Of a DNA stretch of 64,000 nucleotides, positions 37,749-48,499 are shown piece by piece. Numbering within the stretch: position 1 is the first letter of the stretch; every line of letters starts with the position of its first letter. The notes under the pieces were generated by a model that was not told the origin of the DNA, did not search any database, and saw only the letters and a program-made list of their open reading frames with translations. The stretch comes from Izhakiella australiensis (GTDB taxonomy: Bacteria; Pseudomonadota; Gammaproteobacteria; Enterobacterales; Enterobacteriaceae): the NCBI RefSeq assembly GCF_002006995.1, contig NZ_MRUL01000004.1, forward strand, positions 248,001-312,000. Direction: 5' to 3'. Both the position numbers and the translations under genes were made by a program.

Positions 37749-39233
37749 CTATCCTGCGTGATACTCCTGGCGGGCGGCGTCGAAGCGCTGCTGGGCGGTA
37801 GCGGAAGGCGATCTTCCGGCCAGGCTGACGATCACAATCGCCAGGCTCGCAAACAGGAATCCGGGAATAATTTCATACAGACCCAGCCAGGCGTACTGCT
37901 TCCAGATAAGTACCGTTGCGGCGCCGGTCACCATGCCTGCCAGCGCGCCGTTGCGCGTCATCCGGCGCCATACAAGCGCAAAGATTACCACCGGTCCAAA
38001 GGCCGCGCCGAAGCCAGCCCAGGCATAGCTGACCAGCCCCAGCACGCGGTTTTGCGGGTTAGACGCCAGCAGAATAGCGATCGCTGCCACCAGCAGCACC
38101 ATCAGACGACCAACCCACACCAGTTCACGCTGACTGGCATTCGCGCGCAGGAAGGGTTTGTAGAGATCCTCGGTCAGCGCGCTGGAGCAGACCAGCAGCT
38201 GACAGCTCAGGGTAGACATTACCGCCGCCAGTATCGCCGACAGCAACACGCCGGCAATCCATGGATTAAACAGCAGCCGCGCCAGCTCAATGAAAATTCG
38301 CTCACCGTTTTCATTGACGCCCGCAGCCTGCTGCGGATGGTTCTGAAAGTAGGCAATGCCAAAGAAACCAACGGCAACCGCGCCTAGCAGGCAAAGGATC
38401 ATCCAGCTCATGCCTATCCGCCGCGCGCTGCGAATCGAGCGGTGAGAGTCCGCGGCCATAAAGCGCGCCAGAATATGCGGCTGACCAAAGTAACCCAGCC
38501 CCCACCCCAGCAGAGAAATAATCGCAACGGCGTTGAGATTTTTTAGCATATCCATATTTTCGGCGCTTTTTGCCGCGATAACCTGCAGCGAATCGCCAAA
38601 ACCGCCAACGGCAATGATCACCATCACCGGCGTCAGGATCAGCGCAAAAATCATCAGGCTGGCCTGCACGGTATCCGTCCAGCTGATTGCCAGAAAGCCG
38701 CCGATAAAAGTGTAGATAATCGTGGCGGCCGCACCGGCCCACAGCGCAGTTTGATAGCTCATGCCAAAGGTTGATTCAAACAGACGCGCGCCGGCAACAA
38801 TGCCCGAAGCACAGTAGATGGTGAAAAAGACCAGAATGATCACCGCAGAGATCACCCGCAGCAGCCTGCTGCGATCTTCGAAACGGTTAGTGAAAAAGTC
38901 CGGTAGCGTCAGCGCATTGTTCTGATGTTCGGTATGCACACGCAGCCGTCCGGCAACAATTTTCCAGTTAAGCCAGGCGCCCAGCGTCAGTCCGATCGCA
39001 ATCCAGCTTTCGGAAATGCCGGAAATAAAGATTGCACCAGGCAATCCCATCAGCAGCCAGCCGCTCATATCCGATGCGCCGGCGGAGAGCGCGGTAACCA
39101 GTGCTCCAAGGCTGCGGCCGCCAAGGATATAATCATCGAAATTTTTAGTTGAGCGCCAGGCAAGGAAGCCTATCAGCACCATACCCAGAATATAGATGCA
39201 AAAGGTAACCAGCATCGGTGTGCTTACGGTCAT
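37749..39233 (-). CDS. putP: Sodium/proline symporter PutP
   Basis: SSF-family Na+/proline importer, 494 residues with about 13 transmembrane segments. Start MTVSTPMLVTFC at 39233 has GGAGAG upstream and aligns with E. coli PutP; the open frame runs 54 codons further without support. Recognisable blocks include GGRSLGALVTALSAGASDMSGWLLMG (Na site) and YCASGIVAGARLFE. Divergent from putA across the shared operator region. The C-terminus is shorter than in E. coli. Confidence 0.96.
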   Translation of the reverse strand: MTVSTPMLVTFCIYILGMVLIGFLAWRSTKNFDDYILGGRSLGALVTALSAGASDMSGWLLMGLPGAIFISGISESWIAIGLTLGAWLNWKIVAGRLRVHTEHQNNALTLPDFFTNRFEDRSRLLRVISAVIILVFFTIYCASGIVAGARLFESTFGMSYQTALWAGAAATIIYTFIGGFLAISWTDTVQASLMIFALILTPVMVIIAVGGFGDSLQVIAAKSAENMDMLKNLNAVAIISLLGWGLGYFGQPHILARFMAADSHRSIRSARRIGMSWMILCLLGAVAVGFFGIAYFQNHPQQAAGVNENGERIFIELARLLFNPWIAGVLLSAILAAVMSTLSCQLLVCSSALTEDLYKPFLRANASQRELVWVGRLMVLLVAAIAILLASNPQNRVLGLVSYAWAGFGAAFGPVVIFALVWRRMTRNGALAGMVTGAATVLIWKQYAWLGLYEIIPGFLFASLAIVIVSLAGRSPSATAQQRFDAARQEYHAG

Positions 39234-39609
39234 GGGGTCTCTCCAATGTAATTTTTTTCCACCGTGGCGGAAGCTCTTCCTGAGATCACCGACAGCGGGT
39301 GAGGCTCGACCAGGCGCGCTATCCTGCCTTAAAGCAATAACAGGCACAATGCTTAACACAAATTTCACAACCCACCGAATGAAAACTGCAGGCAAAGTAA
39401 AAAAGGTTGCACCGCATCACAACTTTGACGCCGTCAAATATTGAGAAATTTAATGATATTAATCATTAAGTTAAATAAATACCCTCCCCGCGACTGCTAA
39501 CGGCTGTAAATATTGTCGCGCGGCTAACATCAAACAGGTTGCACCAGGTTGCAACTTGATTGATATTGCATTGCAACAAATGGTTATCACCGTAACAGGA
39601 GTTTCCGGT
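39234..39609. promoter_or_regulatory. putP-putA control region with PutA operator motifs
   Basis: Known PutA operators centre on GTTGCA. Copies are seen at 39405-39413 (GGTTGCACC), 39537-39545 (GGTTGCACC), 39547-39555 (GGTTGCAAC) and reversed at 39571-39577 (TTGCAAC). Three cluster just before putA and one nearer putP. This fits autorepression of both genes by proline-free PutA. Confidence 0.8.
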
Positions 39610-42600
39610 ATGGGCAGTACCACTATGGGCGTGAAGCTGGATGATGAAACCCGCGAGCGGATTAAACTGGCGGCAAAAGGGATTGACCGCACCCCTCACT
39701 GGCTGATTAAACAAGCAATATTCAACTATCTCGAACGCTTAGAAAATGGCGAGCAGCCTGCGTCCGGGCCGGATGACAGCATCCAGCAGGAAAGCGCAGA
39801 GCCGGTGGTGGAAGAGACCTTCCAGCCCTTTCTCGATTTCGCCGAGCAAATTTTGCCGCAGTCCGTGGCGCGTGCGGCAATTACCGCCAACTGGCGTCGT
39901 CCGGAAACCGAAGTTATTCCGCTGATGCTGGAGCAAGGACGCCTGGGTGGCGAGATAGCCACCAAAGCGCATCAGCTCGCCTGGACGCTGGCGGATAAAC
40001 TACGCAACCAGAAAACCGCCAGCGGCCGCGCCGGGATGGTGCAAAGCCTGCTGCAGGAATTTTCCCTCTCCTCGCAAGAAGGCGTCGCGCTGATGTGTCT
40101 GGCGGAAGCCCTGCTGCGTATTCCGGACAAGCCAACGCGCGACGCCCTGATTCGCGATAAAATCAGCACCGGCAACTGGCAATCGCACCTCGGCCGCAGC
40201 CCGTCGCTGTTCGTTAATGCCGCCACCTGGGGCCTGCTGTTTACCGGCCGCCTGGTCTCAACGCATAATGAAGCCAACCTGTCGCGCTCGCTGAATCGTA
40301 TTATCGGTAAAAGCGGCGAACCGCTGATCCGCAAAGGCGTGGATATGGCGATGCGCCTGATGGGCGAGCAATTCGTAACCGGTGAGACCATCGCGGAGGC
40401 GCTGGCTAACGCGCGCAAACTGGAAGCAAAAGGCTTTCGCTACTCCTATGACATGCTGGGTGAAGCAGCGCTGACCGCCGCTGACGCTAAAGCCTATCTG
40501 CTCTCTTATCAGCAAGCGATACATGCCATCGGTAAAGCGTCAAACGGTCGCGGTATTTATGAAGGTCCGGGCATTTCTATCAAGCTCTCCGCGCTACACC
40601 CACGCTATAGCCGGGCGCAGTATGAGCGGGTAATCAACGAACTCTATCCGACGCTGAAATCCCTGACGCTGCTGGCCCGCAGCTATGATATCGGCATTAA
40701 TATCGACGCCGAAGAGGCCGACCGTCTCGAGCTGTCGCTGGATTTACTGGAAAAGCTTTGTTTCGATGCGGAACTACAGGGTTGGAACGGTATCGGCTTT
40801 GTGATTCAGGCTTACCAGAAACGCTGCCCCTACACGATTGATTATCTGACCGACCTTGCGCAACGCAGCCGCCGCCGCTTAATGATCCGATTGGTTAAGG
40901 GCGCTTACTGGGATAGCGAAATCAAGCGCGCCCAGGTTGAAGGTCTGGAGGGCTATCCGGTATATACCCGAAAAGTTTATACCGACATTGCCTACCTCAC
41001 CTGTGCCAAAAAGCTGCTGGCGGTGCCAAATCTAATCTACCCGCAGTTCGCCACTCATAACGCCCATACGCTGGCGGCTATCTATCACCTGGCGGGCAAT
41101 AATTACTATCCAGGCCAGTATGAATTTCAGTGCCTGCACGGTATGGGCGAACCCTTGTACGAACAGGTCGTCGGTAAAGTGGCTGAAGGTAAACTCAACC
41201 GCCCATGCCGCATCTATGCGCCGGTCGGCACCCATGAGACGCTGCTGGCTTATCTGGTGCGCCGCCTGCTGGAAAACGGCGCCAACACCTCATTCGTCAA
41301 TCGCATCGCCGATAGCACCCTGCCGCTGGAAGAGCTGGTTGCCGATCCGGCGCAGCAAATTGACCAACTGGCGCATCAGGAAGGCGCCGTCGGCATGCCG
41401 CACCCCAAAATCCCCCTGCCGCGCGAACTGTATGGCAGCGACCGGGTAAACGCTGCCGGGTTGGATATGGCCAATGAACACCGGTTGGCGTCGCTGTCCA
41501 GCGCCCTGCTCACCAGCGCCAGCCAGAACTGGCAGGCAATGCCTGTTCTGGCGGCTGAGGCTGAACCCGAGGCCTGGCAGCCGGTTATTAATCCGGCTAA
41601 CCGTCAGGATGTGGTCGGTCAGGTGGCTAACGCCAGCGAACAGGACGTCAGGCAGGCGTTGCAGACTGCCGTCGATCATGGCCCGGTCTGGTTTGCCACA
41701 CCGCCAGAAGAGCGCGCCGCCATTCTTGAGCGGGCAGCGATGCTGATGGAAGATCAGATGCAGCAGCTGATCGGCCTGCTGATTCGCGAGGCGGGAAAAA
41801 CCTATGCCAACGCCATTGCCGAAGTGCGCGAAGCGGTGGACTTTCTACGTTACTACGCCGGCCAGGTTAAACAGGATTTTGCTAACGAAACGCACCGACC
41901 GCTCGGCCCGGTGGTCTGCATCAGCCCCTGGAACTTTCCGCTGGCGATTTTCACCGGCCAGATTGCCGCCGCGCTGGCGGCCGGCAACAGCGTGCTGGCT
42001 AAGCCCGCGGAGCAAACGCCGCTGATTGCCGCTCAGGGAGTGCGCATTCTGCTGGAGGCTGGCGTGCCGGTTGGTGCGCTGCAACTGCTTCCAGGCGATG
42101 GCGAAACCGTCGGTGCGCAGCTGACCGGTGACGAACGGGTGCGCGGCGTCATGTTTACCGGCTCCACTGCCGTTGCCACCCTGCTGCAGCGTACGCTGGC
42201 CGGGCGCCTCGATCCGCAGGGCCGCCCGACGCCGCTGATTGCCGAAACCGGCGGGCTGAATGCGATGATTGTCGATTCTTCGGCGCTGACCGAGCAGGTA
42301 GTGATTGATATCGTAGCCTCGGCTTTTGACAGCGCCGGTCAGCGCTGCTCGGCGTTGCGATTGCTGTGTATTCAGGAGGACGTTGCTGACCACACGCTGC
42401 AAATGCTGCGCGGGGCAATGGCTGAATGCCGGATGGGCAATCCTGAACGGTTGTCCATTGATATCGGCCCGGTGATTGACGATCAGGCCAGAGCTGGAAT
42501 CGATCAACATATTCAGCAAATGCGCGCCAAAGGCCGACAGGTTTATCAAGCCACCCTGGATAACCGCCAGGATCGTCAGGAGACGGCGCTGGGCTATTTT

Positions 42601-43560
42601 GTCGCGCCCACGCTTATCGAACTCAACGAGGTGGCGGAGCTGGACAAGGAGATTTTCGGGCCGGTACTGCACGTTGTCCGTTTCAGCCGCCACCAGCTGC
42701 CCGCCCTGCTTGAGCAGATAAACGCTGCCGGCTACGGCCTGACCTGCGGCGTACATACCCGCATTGATGAAACCATCGCCCAGGTCGTCAGCCGGGCGCA
42801 GGTCGGCAACCTGTACGTTAACCGCAATATCGTCGGCGCGGTTGTCGGCGTACAGCCGTTCGGCGGCGAGGGTCTCTCGGGCACCGGTCCGAAAGCAGGC
42901 GGACCGCTTTACCTTTACCGGCTGCTGGCAAGCCGTCCGCCGCAGTCGCTGCTGACCACCCTTAGCCGCCAGGACGGTGCCAGCCAGCCCGATTGCAGTC
43001 AACGCAGCCTGCTGCTCCCCCCGCACCAGGCGCTGACGGATTGGGCGGCGGATCGCCCGGCGTTGCACAGCGTCTGCCAACAGTTTGCCCGGCAGGCGCA
43101 AGGCGGGATCACCCGGCTGCTGCCCGGCCCGACCGGCGAGCGCAATACCCTGTCTCTGCTGCCGCGCCAACGCATTCTCTGCCTGGCGGAAAATGAAGAG
43201 GATGCGCTGGTGCAGCTGGCTGCGGTAACCAGCGTCGGCTGCCGCGCGCTGTGGACAGATGATGAAGTCCATCGCCAGTGGCTAAGCGCCCTGCCCAAAA
43301 TAGTGCAGGATCGTATCGACCGCGTGCCCTCACCGCTTAGCGATGAGATTGAGTTTGACGGGGTGATTTATCACGGCGATGCCGACCAGCTGCGCGCGGT
43401 ATGCCAGGCCGTGGCCGAGCGCGAAGGGGCAATTGTATCAGTACAAGGCTTTGCCCACGGCGAAACTAACCTGCTGCTTGAACGTCTGCTGCTGGAGCGT
43501 TCGCTAAGTATCAACACCGCTGCGGCCGGCGGCAACGCCAGCCTGATGACCATTGGCTGA
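39610..43560 (+). CDS. putA: Trifunctional PutA: repressor, proline dehydrogenase, P5C dehydrogenase
   Basis: Oxidises proline to glutamate and represses the put genes. 1316 residues, start at ATG 39610 (AGGAG upstream). Order: ribbon-helix-helix DNA-binding domain ([18 protein letters not shown], residues 4-21), FAD proline dehydrogenase barrel ([42 protein letters not shown]), and aldehyde dehydrogenase ([26 protein letters not shown], catalytic Cys in [10 protein letters not shown]). A C-terminal domain ends [13 protein letters not shown]. Peripheral to the membrane when reducing. Full-length and close to E. coli PutA. Confidence 0.98.
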   Translation: MGSTTMGVKLDDETRERIKLAAKGIDRTPHWLIKQAIFNYLERLENGEQPASGPDDSIQQESAEPVVEETFQPFLDFAEQILPQSVARAAITANWRRPETEVIPLMLEQGRLGGEIATKAHQLAWTLADKLRNQKTASGRAGMVQSLLQEFSLSSQEGVALMCLAEALLRIPDKPTRDALIRDKISTGNWQSHLGRSPSLFVNAATWGLLFTGRLVSTHNEANLSRSLNRIIGKSGEPLIRKGVDMAMRLMGEQFVTGETIAEALANARKLEAKGFRYSYDMLGEAALTAADAKAYLLSYQQAIHAIGKASNGRGIYEGPGISIKLSALHPRYSRAQYERVINELYPTLKSLTLLARSYDIGINIDAEEADRLELSLDLLEKLCFDAELQGWNGIGFVIQAYQKRCPYTIDYLTDLAQRSRRRLMIRLVKGAYWDSEIKRAQVEGLEGYPVYTRKVYTDIAYLTCAKKLLAVPNLIYPQFATHNAHTLAAIYHLAGNNYYPGQYEFQCLHGMGEPLYEQVVGKVAEGKLNRPCRIYAPVGTHETLLAYLVRRLLENGANTSFVNRIADSTLPLEELVADPAQQIDQLAHQEGAVGMPHPKIPLPRELYGSDRVNAAGLDMANEHRLASLSSALLTSASQNWQAMPVLAAEAEPEAWQPVINPANRQDVVGQVANASEQDVRQALQTAVDHGPVWFATPPEERAAILERAAMLMEDQMQQLIGLLIREAGKTYANAIAEVREAVDFLRYYAGQVKQDFANETHRPLGPVVCISPWNFPLAIFTGQIAAALAAGNSVLAKPAEQTPLIAAQGVRILLEAGVPVGALQLLPGDGETVGAQLTGDERVRGVMFTGSTAVATLLQRTLAGRLDPQGRPTPLIAETGGLNAMIVDSSALTEQVVIDIVASAFDSAGQRCSALRLLCIQEDVADHTLQMLRGAMAECRMGNPERLSIDIGPVIDDQARAGIDQHIQQMRAKGRQVYQATLDNRQDRQETALGYFVAPTLIELNEVAELDKEIFGPVLHVVRFSRHQLPALLEQINAAGYGLTCGVHTRIDETIAQVVSRAQVGNLYVNRNIVGAVVGVQPFGGEGLSGTGPKAGGPLYLYRLLASRPPQSLLTTLSRQDGASQPDCSQRSLLLPPHQALTDWAADRPALHSVCQQFARQAQGGITRLLPGPTGERNTLSLLPRQRILCLAENEEDALVQLAAVTSVGCRALWTDDEVHRQWLSALPKIVQDRIDRVPSPLSDEIEFDGVIYHGDADQLRAVCQAVAEREGAIVSVQGFAHGETNLLLERLLLERSLSINTAAAGGNASLMTIG

Positions 43561-43567
43561 TAATCTC

Positions 43568-43591
43568 AGGGCGCGACGGCGCCCTGCTTTT
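43568..43591 (+). terminator. Terminator after putA
   Basis: AGGGCGC-GACG-GCGCCCT followed by GCTTTT, 8 bases after the putA stop. Confidence 0.75.
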
Positions 43592-43601
43592 AACGGCAGT
43601 C

Positions 43602-44687
43602 TCAGGCGCCCTTAGCCACCTGAGACTGCCGGTGCAGCAGCCGCGGATAGATAAACAGCGTGCGGCCGATCCCCCGGTTAAGCAGGCTCCAGGCCACCAG
43701 CGAGCAACCTACGCTGATGGCAACCATCAACAGCGGAAACAGCGCCGCCCAGCTCCAGGCAAACAAGGCGTTAGCAAACAGCTGATAGTGCCCGGCCAGC
43801 AGGATCGCCACCATGGCGAAAAATTCGATAAAGATGCGATGCAGCACGTAAATCTGCAAGGTATTACGTCCGGTCCATTTCATTATGCGCATTGAAAAAT
43901 GGCGATCGAGCCAGCGACAGAGCTGCACGCTAAACAGGATAGCCACAATGCACAGAAAGAAGTTGTCGTTAAATCCCAACGCAATGTGCCCGGCGGCCAG
44001 CACCGCCAGCAGCGCCCAAACCAGCAGGTTACGCGGCTTCCATTCGCTCCAGCGCATAATAACCTCGCTGTAAAACGCGCCCAGTACGAAGAAGACAAAA
44101 TACTGTAGCAAGCTCTCCGGTCCCCAGCCTGGCACCAGCCGACCCACGGCCAGATAATTCATCATCACCGCAACCAGTAACAGCGCAAACGGATAGCGAC
44201 GAAACAGCCGGGCAAAGAGGAAAAATAAGCCCAGCGCATACAGATACCAGGATGAGCTCATTGCCAGCAGCATCAGCTTCAGGCTTTCAGCGAAGCTGCT
44301 GGCCCAGGCGGCATTGGTATTGTCCGAAAGGTGTTCCCCCATCAGCGGCCCGGACACCCGGCCGATCATCAGCCATTGGATGATGCCCCAGAGAAAATAG
44401 AGGTAAAACAGGTTGGTTATCCGGCTGGTTAACACGCTTTTCCACGGACGGTTAATGATGGCATTAGCCGCCAGCAAACCGGAAACGAAGAAAAAAGCGG
44501 GCATCCGCAGCGGTGAAAGGATTTCATTAAATCCAACCCACAGCTTAGCCGGCAGCTGTCCGCTGCTGAGATGAGGTACGGTATCGGCAAAGCCGGGTAA
44601 AACGACGTGATACAGGACCACCAGCAAAATGCAGCCGCCCTTAAGAATATTTACCCAGCCGAGCTGTTGTTTTGGCGCTTCGGTCAT
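43602..44687 (-). CDS. Acyltransferase-3 family membrane protein
   Basis: 361-residue inner-membrane protein with about 10 hydrophobic segments. The N-terminus is typical of AT3 proteins (NILKGGCILLVVLYHVV, with the conserved histidine), followed by RMPAFFFVSGLLAANA carrying the R-x10-H-type region. Family members acetylate or succinylate exported polysaccharides or lipids; the substrate here cannot be told. Convergent with putA and apparently a single-gene transcript. Confidence 0.85.
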   Translation of the reverse strand: MTEAPKQQLGWVNILKGGCILLVVLYHVVLPGFADTVPHLSSGQLPAKLWVGFNEILSPLRMPAFFFVSGLLAANAIINRPWKSVLTSRITNLFYLYFLWGIIQWLMIGRVSGPLMGEHLSDNTNAAWASSFAESLKLMLLAMSSSWYLYALGLFFLFARLFRRYPFALLLVAVMMNYLAVGRLVPGWGPESLLQYFVFFVLGAFYSEVIMRWSEWKPRNLLVWALLAVLAAGHIALGFNDNFFLCIVAILFSVQLCRWLDRHFSMRIMKWTGRNTLQIYVLHRIFIEFFAMVAILLAGHYQLFANALFAWSWAALFPLLMVAISVGCSLVAWSLLNRGIGRTLFIYPRLLHRQSQVAKGA

Positions 44688-45090
44688 TATCCACTCCTGC
44701 TTATTAGCGTCGTAGTGTAAGCAAAGACCAGCAGCACGTTGTCCCTGATGCTGTGTTGAAATAAAAAATTTCGCCTTAACGTTGCGCTTAATGAATGTTC
44801 AAAGCTCGCTTCTCGTGGCGAGTTTTATATTTCGTTTAAAACAATTATGACTTTTATGCGCCGGGGGAAGCAATGAGAAAGCCCTGAAAGCCAGCGATTA
44901 CCTTATGATTTACTAACTATTTTCGGCGGTGATGAGTTAACTATCTGACGGCGCGGACAGGCGGAATAAATAATTCAGAGTTTTCTTTTAGCAATATTAA
45001 AAAGAATGGCGCTACCGGGGCTAATATTATTTTCACCGTCAGTGGCGCCGGGCTATTATCCTGGCTTTAATCGCCAGCAACGTTTTCCGC
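44688..45090. other. Intergenic region with possible tcyN terminator
   Basis: About 400 bp, no gene. CTCGC...GCGAG then TTTTATA near 44808-44829 is a plus-strand terminator-like hairpin. GGCGC(T)AC...GGCGCC at 45008-45054 could be a minus-strand terminator for the tcy operon (followed by ATTCTTTTTAA). The left end holds the promoter of the acyltransferase gene. Confidence 0.4.
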
Positions 45091-45843
45091 TCAGGAATTA
45101 AGAAATTTATCCAGAAACTGGCGGGTTCTGGCCTGCTGCGGCTGGGTAAATAACTCGCGGGCCGGCCCCTGCTCAATGATTTTCCCCTGGTCCATAAAAA
45201 TGGCGCGGTCGGCAACGTCGCGGGCAAAGCTCATCTCATGGGTAACGATAACCATGGTACGCTTTTCCTGGGCCAGCGCGCGGATGGTTGCCAGCACCTC
45301 CCCTACCAGCTCCGGGTCAAGCGCTGAGGTGGGCTCATCAAACAGGATCACCTGCGGACGCATCGCCAGCGCCCTTGCAATCGCTACCCGCTGCTGCTGC
45401 CCGCCAGAAAGGCGGCGCGGATAGCTATTTTCCTTGCCCTCCAGCCCCACTTTTTGCAGCAGCTGATAAGCACGCGCCGTCGCTTCGGCTTTCGGCTCAC
45501 CCTTAACAATCAGCGGCCCCTCCAGGATATTCTCCAGCACCGAGCGATGCGGAAATAAATTGAAGTTCTGAAACACAAAGCCAACCTGCTGGCGCAGCGC
45601 ACGAATTTGCTGCTTTTGCTTCGCCAGCGGACGAGCGGCATCGACGGTAATGTCGCCGACGCTGATGGTGCCGCCATCCGGGGTTTCCAACAAATTGATA
45701 CTGCGCAGCAGCGTGGTTTTACCCGAGCCGCTCGGCCCGATAATCGCCACCACCTCGCCGGAGTCTACCGCCAGATCGATACCATGCAGCACCGTTTGCC
45801 CGTGAAACTGCTTAACAAGATTCGTCACGCTGATGGCGCTCAT
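45091..45843 (-). CDS. tcyN: Cystine ABC transporter ATPase TcyN
   Basis: ATPase of the L-cystine/diaminopimelate importer (formerly YecC). 250 residues: Walker A GPSGSGKTT, LSGGQQQRVAIARA, Walker B VILFDEPTSALDPE, His-switch VIVTHEMSFARD. Start MSAISVTNLVKQFHGQTVLHG at 45843 overlaps the tcyL stop by 4 bases; the longer open frame upstream lies inside tcyL. Confidence 0.96.
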   Translation of the reverse strand: MSAISVTNLVKQFHGQTVLHGIDLAVDSGEVVAIIGPSGSGKTTLLRSINLLETPDGGTISVGDITVDAARPLAKQKQQIRALRQQVGFVFQNFNLFPHRSVLENILEGPLIVKGEPKAEATARAYQLLQKVGLEGKENSYPRRLSGGQQQRVAIARALAMRPQVILFDEPTSALDPELVGEVLATIRALAQEKRTMVIVTHEMSFARDVADRAIFMDQGKIIEQGPARELFTQPQQARTRQFLDKFLNS

Positions 45844-46508
45844 CTGACCTCCCTGTCCTGACGGTTGACGTAGTTTTCCAGCCGGGTTTGCAGCGCCGAC
45901 AGCACCGTTGCCATAATCCAGTAAATCAGCGTGGCGGCCAGATACATGGTAAACACTTCCAGCGTACGCGAGGTGATCAGCTGCGCCTGGCGGAACAGCT
46001 CCGGCACCTGAATGGTGGCGGCAAGTGAGGTATCTTTTACCAGGCTGATAAAACTGTTGCCGAGCGGCGGCAGCGCGGTACGCGCAGCCTGCGGCAGTAT
46101 AACCCGATACAGCGTTTGCCAGCCGGTCATGCCGATGCTGGCGGCGGCTTCCCATTGCCCACGCTCAATGGCGGCAATCGCACCGCGCAGCGATTCAGAA
46201 GCGTAGGCGGCGGTATTCAGCGACAGGCCGATCATCGCCGAGGGAATGGGGTCCAGCTCAATACCAAACTGCGGCAGGCCGTAATAGATCATAAACAGCT
46301 GGGCTATCAGCGGCGTACCGCGAAACACGGAAACGTAAAAGCGCGCCAGCAGGCGCAGTGGAAGCAGAGGAGACAGGCGCATTAAGGCCAGCACGAAGCC
46401 GAGCAGCAGGCCAAAAAACATGCCGCCGATGCTCAGTTCAAGGGTAAACACCGCCCCTTTTAATAAAAATGGTGCTGAATCCAGCACCAGTTGAATACTT
46501 TCCTGCAT
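45840..46508 (-). CDS. tcyL: Cystine ABC transporter permease TcyL
   Basis: Inner-membrane permease (formerly YecS), 222 residues with five hydrophobic segments. It has the His/Glu amino-acid permease signature YVSVFRGTPLIAQLF and EAA loop SEALRGA-like SESLRGAIAAIERGQWEAAASIGM. Its start abuts the tcyJ stop (1-base overlap) and its end overlaps tcyN, so the operon is tightly coupled. Confidence 0.96.
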   Translation of the reverse strand: MQESIQLVLDSAPFLLKGAVFTLELSIGGMFFGLLLGFVLALMRLSPLLPLRLLARFYVSVFRGTPLIAQLFMIYYGLPQFGIELDPIPSAMIGLSLNTAAYASESLRGAIAAIERGQWEAAASIGMTGWQTLYRVILPQAARTALPPLGNSFISLVKDTSLAATIQVPELFRQAQLITSRTLEVFTMYLAATLIYWIMATVLSALQTRLENYVNRQDREVR

Positions 46509-47311
46509 TATTTCGTGACGTCCGCACTAAACCACTTCTGAGAAAGCTTAGTCAGCTCACCGTCTTTCTGCATATCGGCAATCGCTTTGTTGATGGCCTC
46601 CAGCAGCTGCGGGTTGCCTTTGCGCAGCGCGACGCCCGCTTCCTGACGGGAGAACGCCGGGCCGTCCACCGACATGGTGTTGCCGGTTTTCTTCACCAGA
46701 TCAAGCGCCGCAAGGCGGTCAATCAGAATGGCATCAATACGGCCGGCGCGCAGGTCCTGATACTTGGTGGGATCGTCATCATAGGTGCGGATATCCACCC
46801 CTTTAACGTTCTGTTTCAGCCACTGCTCATAGTTGGAGCCAAGGCCGACACCGACTTTTTTCCCCGCCAGATCTTCCGGCTTCGTTACCGACCCGGCCTT
46901 ATCTTTACGCACCAGCGCCTGAATGCCGGAAATAGTGTAAGGGGTGGAGAAATCGTATTTCTTTTTACGCTCATCGGAGATGGTGACCTGATTTATCACC
47001 ACGTCAATGCGTTTGGAATCCAGCGCGGCCAGCATACCATCCCACTTGGTGGGCTTAAGGCTGGCTTTCACGCCGAGATGTTTCGCCAGCGCCTGAGCGA
47101 ACTCCACTTCGAAGCCGGTCAGTTTGCCGTTTTCATCCTGAAAGCTAAACGGCGGATAGGTTCCCTCCAGCCCCACCAGCAAGCTGCCTCGTGATTTTAC
47201 CTGCTGCAGTAAATTTTCATCAGCGGCCTGTACGTTGACAGCAAAACCTGCCATCAGCGCGGCGGCGGCGGCGCCCAGCACCAGCTGGCGACGAACAAAA
47301 GAAAATGTCAT
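46508..47311 (-). CDS. tcyJ: Periplasmic cystine-binding protein TcyJ (FliY)
   Basis: Solute-binding protein for L-cystine, 267 residues; signal peptide ends about VQAAD. Motifs GLEGTYPPFSFQDENGKLTGFEVEFAQ and RIDVVINQVTISDERKKKYDFS match E. coli TcyJ. The ATG at 47311 is preferred: GGGG lies 5 bases before it; a GTG six bases earlier is possible. First gene of tcyJLN and downstream of dcyD. The old name FliY reflects its flagellar neighbourhood, not a flagellar role. Confidence 0.95.
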   Translation of the reverse strand: MTFSFVRRQLVLGAAAAALMAGFAVNVQAADENLLQQVKSRGSLLVGLEGTYPPFSFQDENGKLTGFEVEFAQALAKHLGVKASLKPTKWDGMLAALDSKRIDVVINQVTISDERKKKYDFSTPYTISGIQALVRKDKAGSVTKPEDLAGKKVGVGLGSNYEQWLKQNVKGVDIRTYDDDPTKYQDLRAGRIDAILIDRLAALDLVKKTGNTMSVDGPAFSRQEAGVALRKGNPQLLEAINKAIADMQKDGELTKLSQKWFSADVTK

Positions 47312-47446
47312 AAACACCCCGTTATAGTGATAATTTTTTTAACCGTAAAGCCTGTCATATCGGATAGATAGCAGCGCCGGACCTGCGGGTCAGTTACCCG
47401 ACTGCGTGGCCAGCGCTTCGATTATAATCAGCAACGTCGTTATTGC

Positions 47447-48433
47447 TTATACCGTTGGATGATAAGCAAATAACGCCGGTGCGCCGCCGGTATGCACAAA
47501 CGCGATCGGCCCGTCGCGCTCGAACCGGCGCTGGCTGATGCCATCAATCAAACCGGCCATCGCTTTGCCAGTATAGACCGGGTCAAGCACGATACCTTCC
47601 AGCCGGGCCAGCAGCGCAATCGCCTCGTTACCTTCGTCATTTGGCATCCCGTACTGCGGGGCAAAATAGTCATCCCACAGCGTAACCGGAATATCGCCAT
47701 CGAGACCAAGCAGCTGCGCCAGCTCCCGCTGCAATCGCTCAACGTTGGCGCGCTGCTGCTCAGCGCGGCGCGAAACGGTTACGCCTACCAGCTGGGTCTG
47801 CGGCATCAGCTGCGCCATCGCGACGCCAAGTCCGGCTTGCGTACCGGCGCTGCCCGACGCCACCACCAGCGCGGCAAAATCAACGACGCCTTCACTTTGC
47901 AGCGCGATCTCCCTGGCGCAGGCGGCATAGCCCATCGCGCCCAGCGCGTTTGAGCCGCCGACCGGCACCACGTAAGGGCGAAAACCCTGTGCCTCCAGTC
48001 GGATTGCCTGCTCGGCCAGTTGGGCGACGGGATCGCTCAACGCCTCGACCAGCACCGTTTCACAGTTAAAAAGTTTGCATAACAGGCTATTGCCGTTAGA
48101 AAGGTAGTTTTCAGCGCGGGTATTGATAGGGTTTTCCAGCAGAGCCAGGCACTTCAGCCCCAGCTTTGCAGCCACGGCAGCGGTTTGCCGTACGTGATTT
48201 GACTGAATCGCCCCGGCGGTCACCAGCACGTCTGCGCCCTGACGCAGCGCATCAGCCGCCAGATATTCCAGTTTACGCAGCTTGTTGCCGCCCAATGCCA
48301 CCGGCGTGACATCGTCACGTTTAATAAAAATATCCCGACCAAGGTAGTCGGAAAAACGCGGGAGATGCTCGAGCGGCGTTGGCGCGCCGAGCAGCTCCAG
48401 GCGCGGGTAATCATCCAGCCTGAGTAAGGACAT
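47447..48433 (-). CDS. dcyD: D-cysteine desulfhydrase
   Basis: PLP enzyme turning D-cysteine into pyruvate, H2S and ammonia. 328 residues with the start at 48433 (CGGAGGT upstream). The PLP lysine is in [11 protein letters not shown], with [20 protein letters not shown] and [14 protein letters not shown] downstream, as in E. coli DcyD. Located between fliZ and tcyJ as in E. coli, linking D-cysteine detoxification to cystine uptake. Confidence 0.95.
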   Translation of the reverse strand: MSLLRLDDYPRLELLGAPTPLEHLPRFSDYLGRDIFIKRDDVTPVALGGNKLRKLEYLAADALRQGADVLVTAGAIQSNHVRQTAAVAAKLGLKCLALLENPINTRAENYLSNGNSLLCKLFNCETVLVEALSDPVAQLAEQAIRLEAQGFRPYVVPVGGSNALGAMGYAACAREIALQSEGVVDFAALVVASGSAGTQAGLGVAMAQLMPQTQLVGVTVSRRAEQQRANVERLQRELAQLLGLDGDIPVTLWDDYFAPQYGMPNDEGNEAIALLARLEGIVLDPVYTGKAMAGLIDGISQRRFERDGPIAFVHTGGAPALFAYHPTV

Positions 48434-48499
48434 CACGACCTCCGTGACGGTTAAAAGACAACCCATCCTTACAGATTTAGCTGTATAAATCCCGCTTTG

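Noticed and set aside
41845-43272. Long minus-strand frame of 475 codons inside putA
   Set aside because: Antisense shadow of the high-GC putA reading frame; composition is low-complexity Arg/Ala/Gln and matches no protein.
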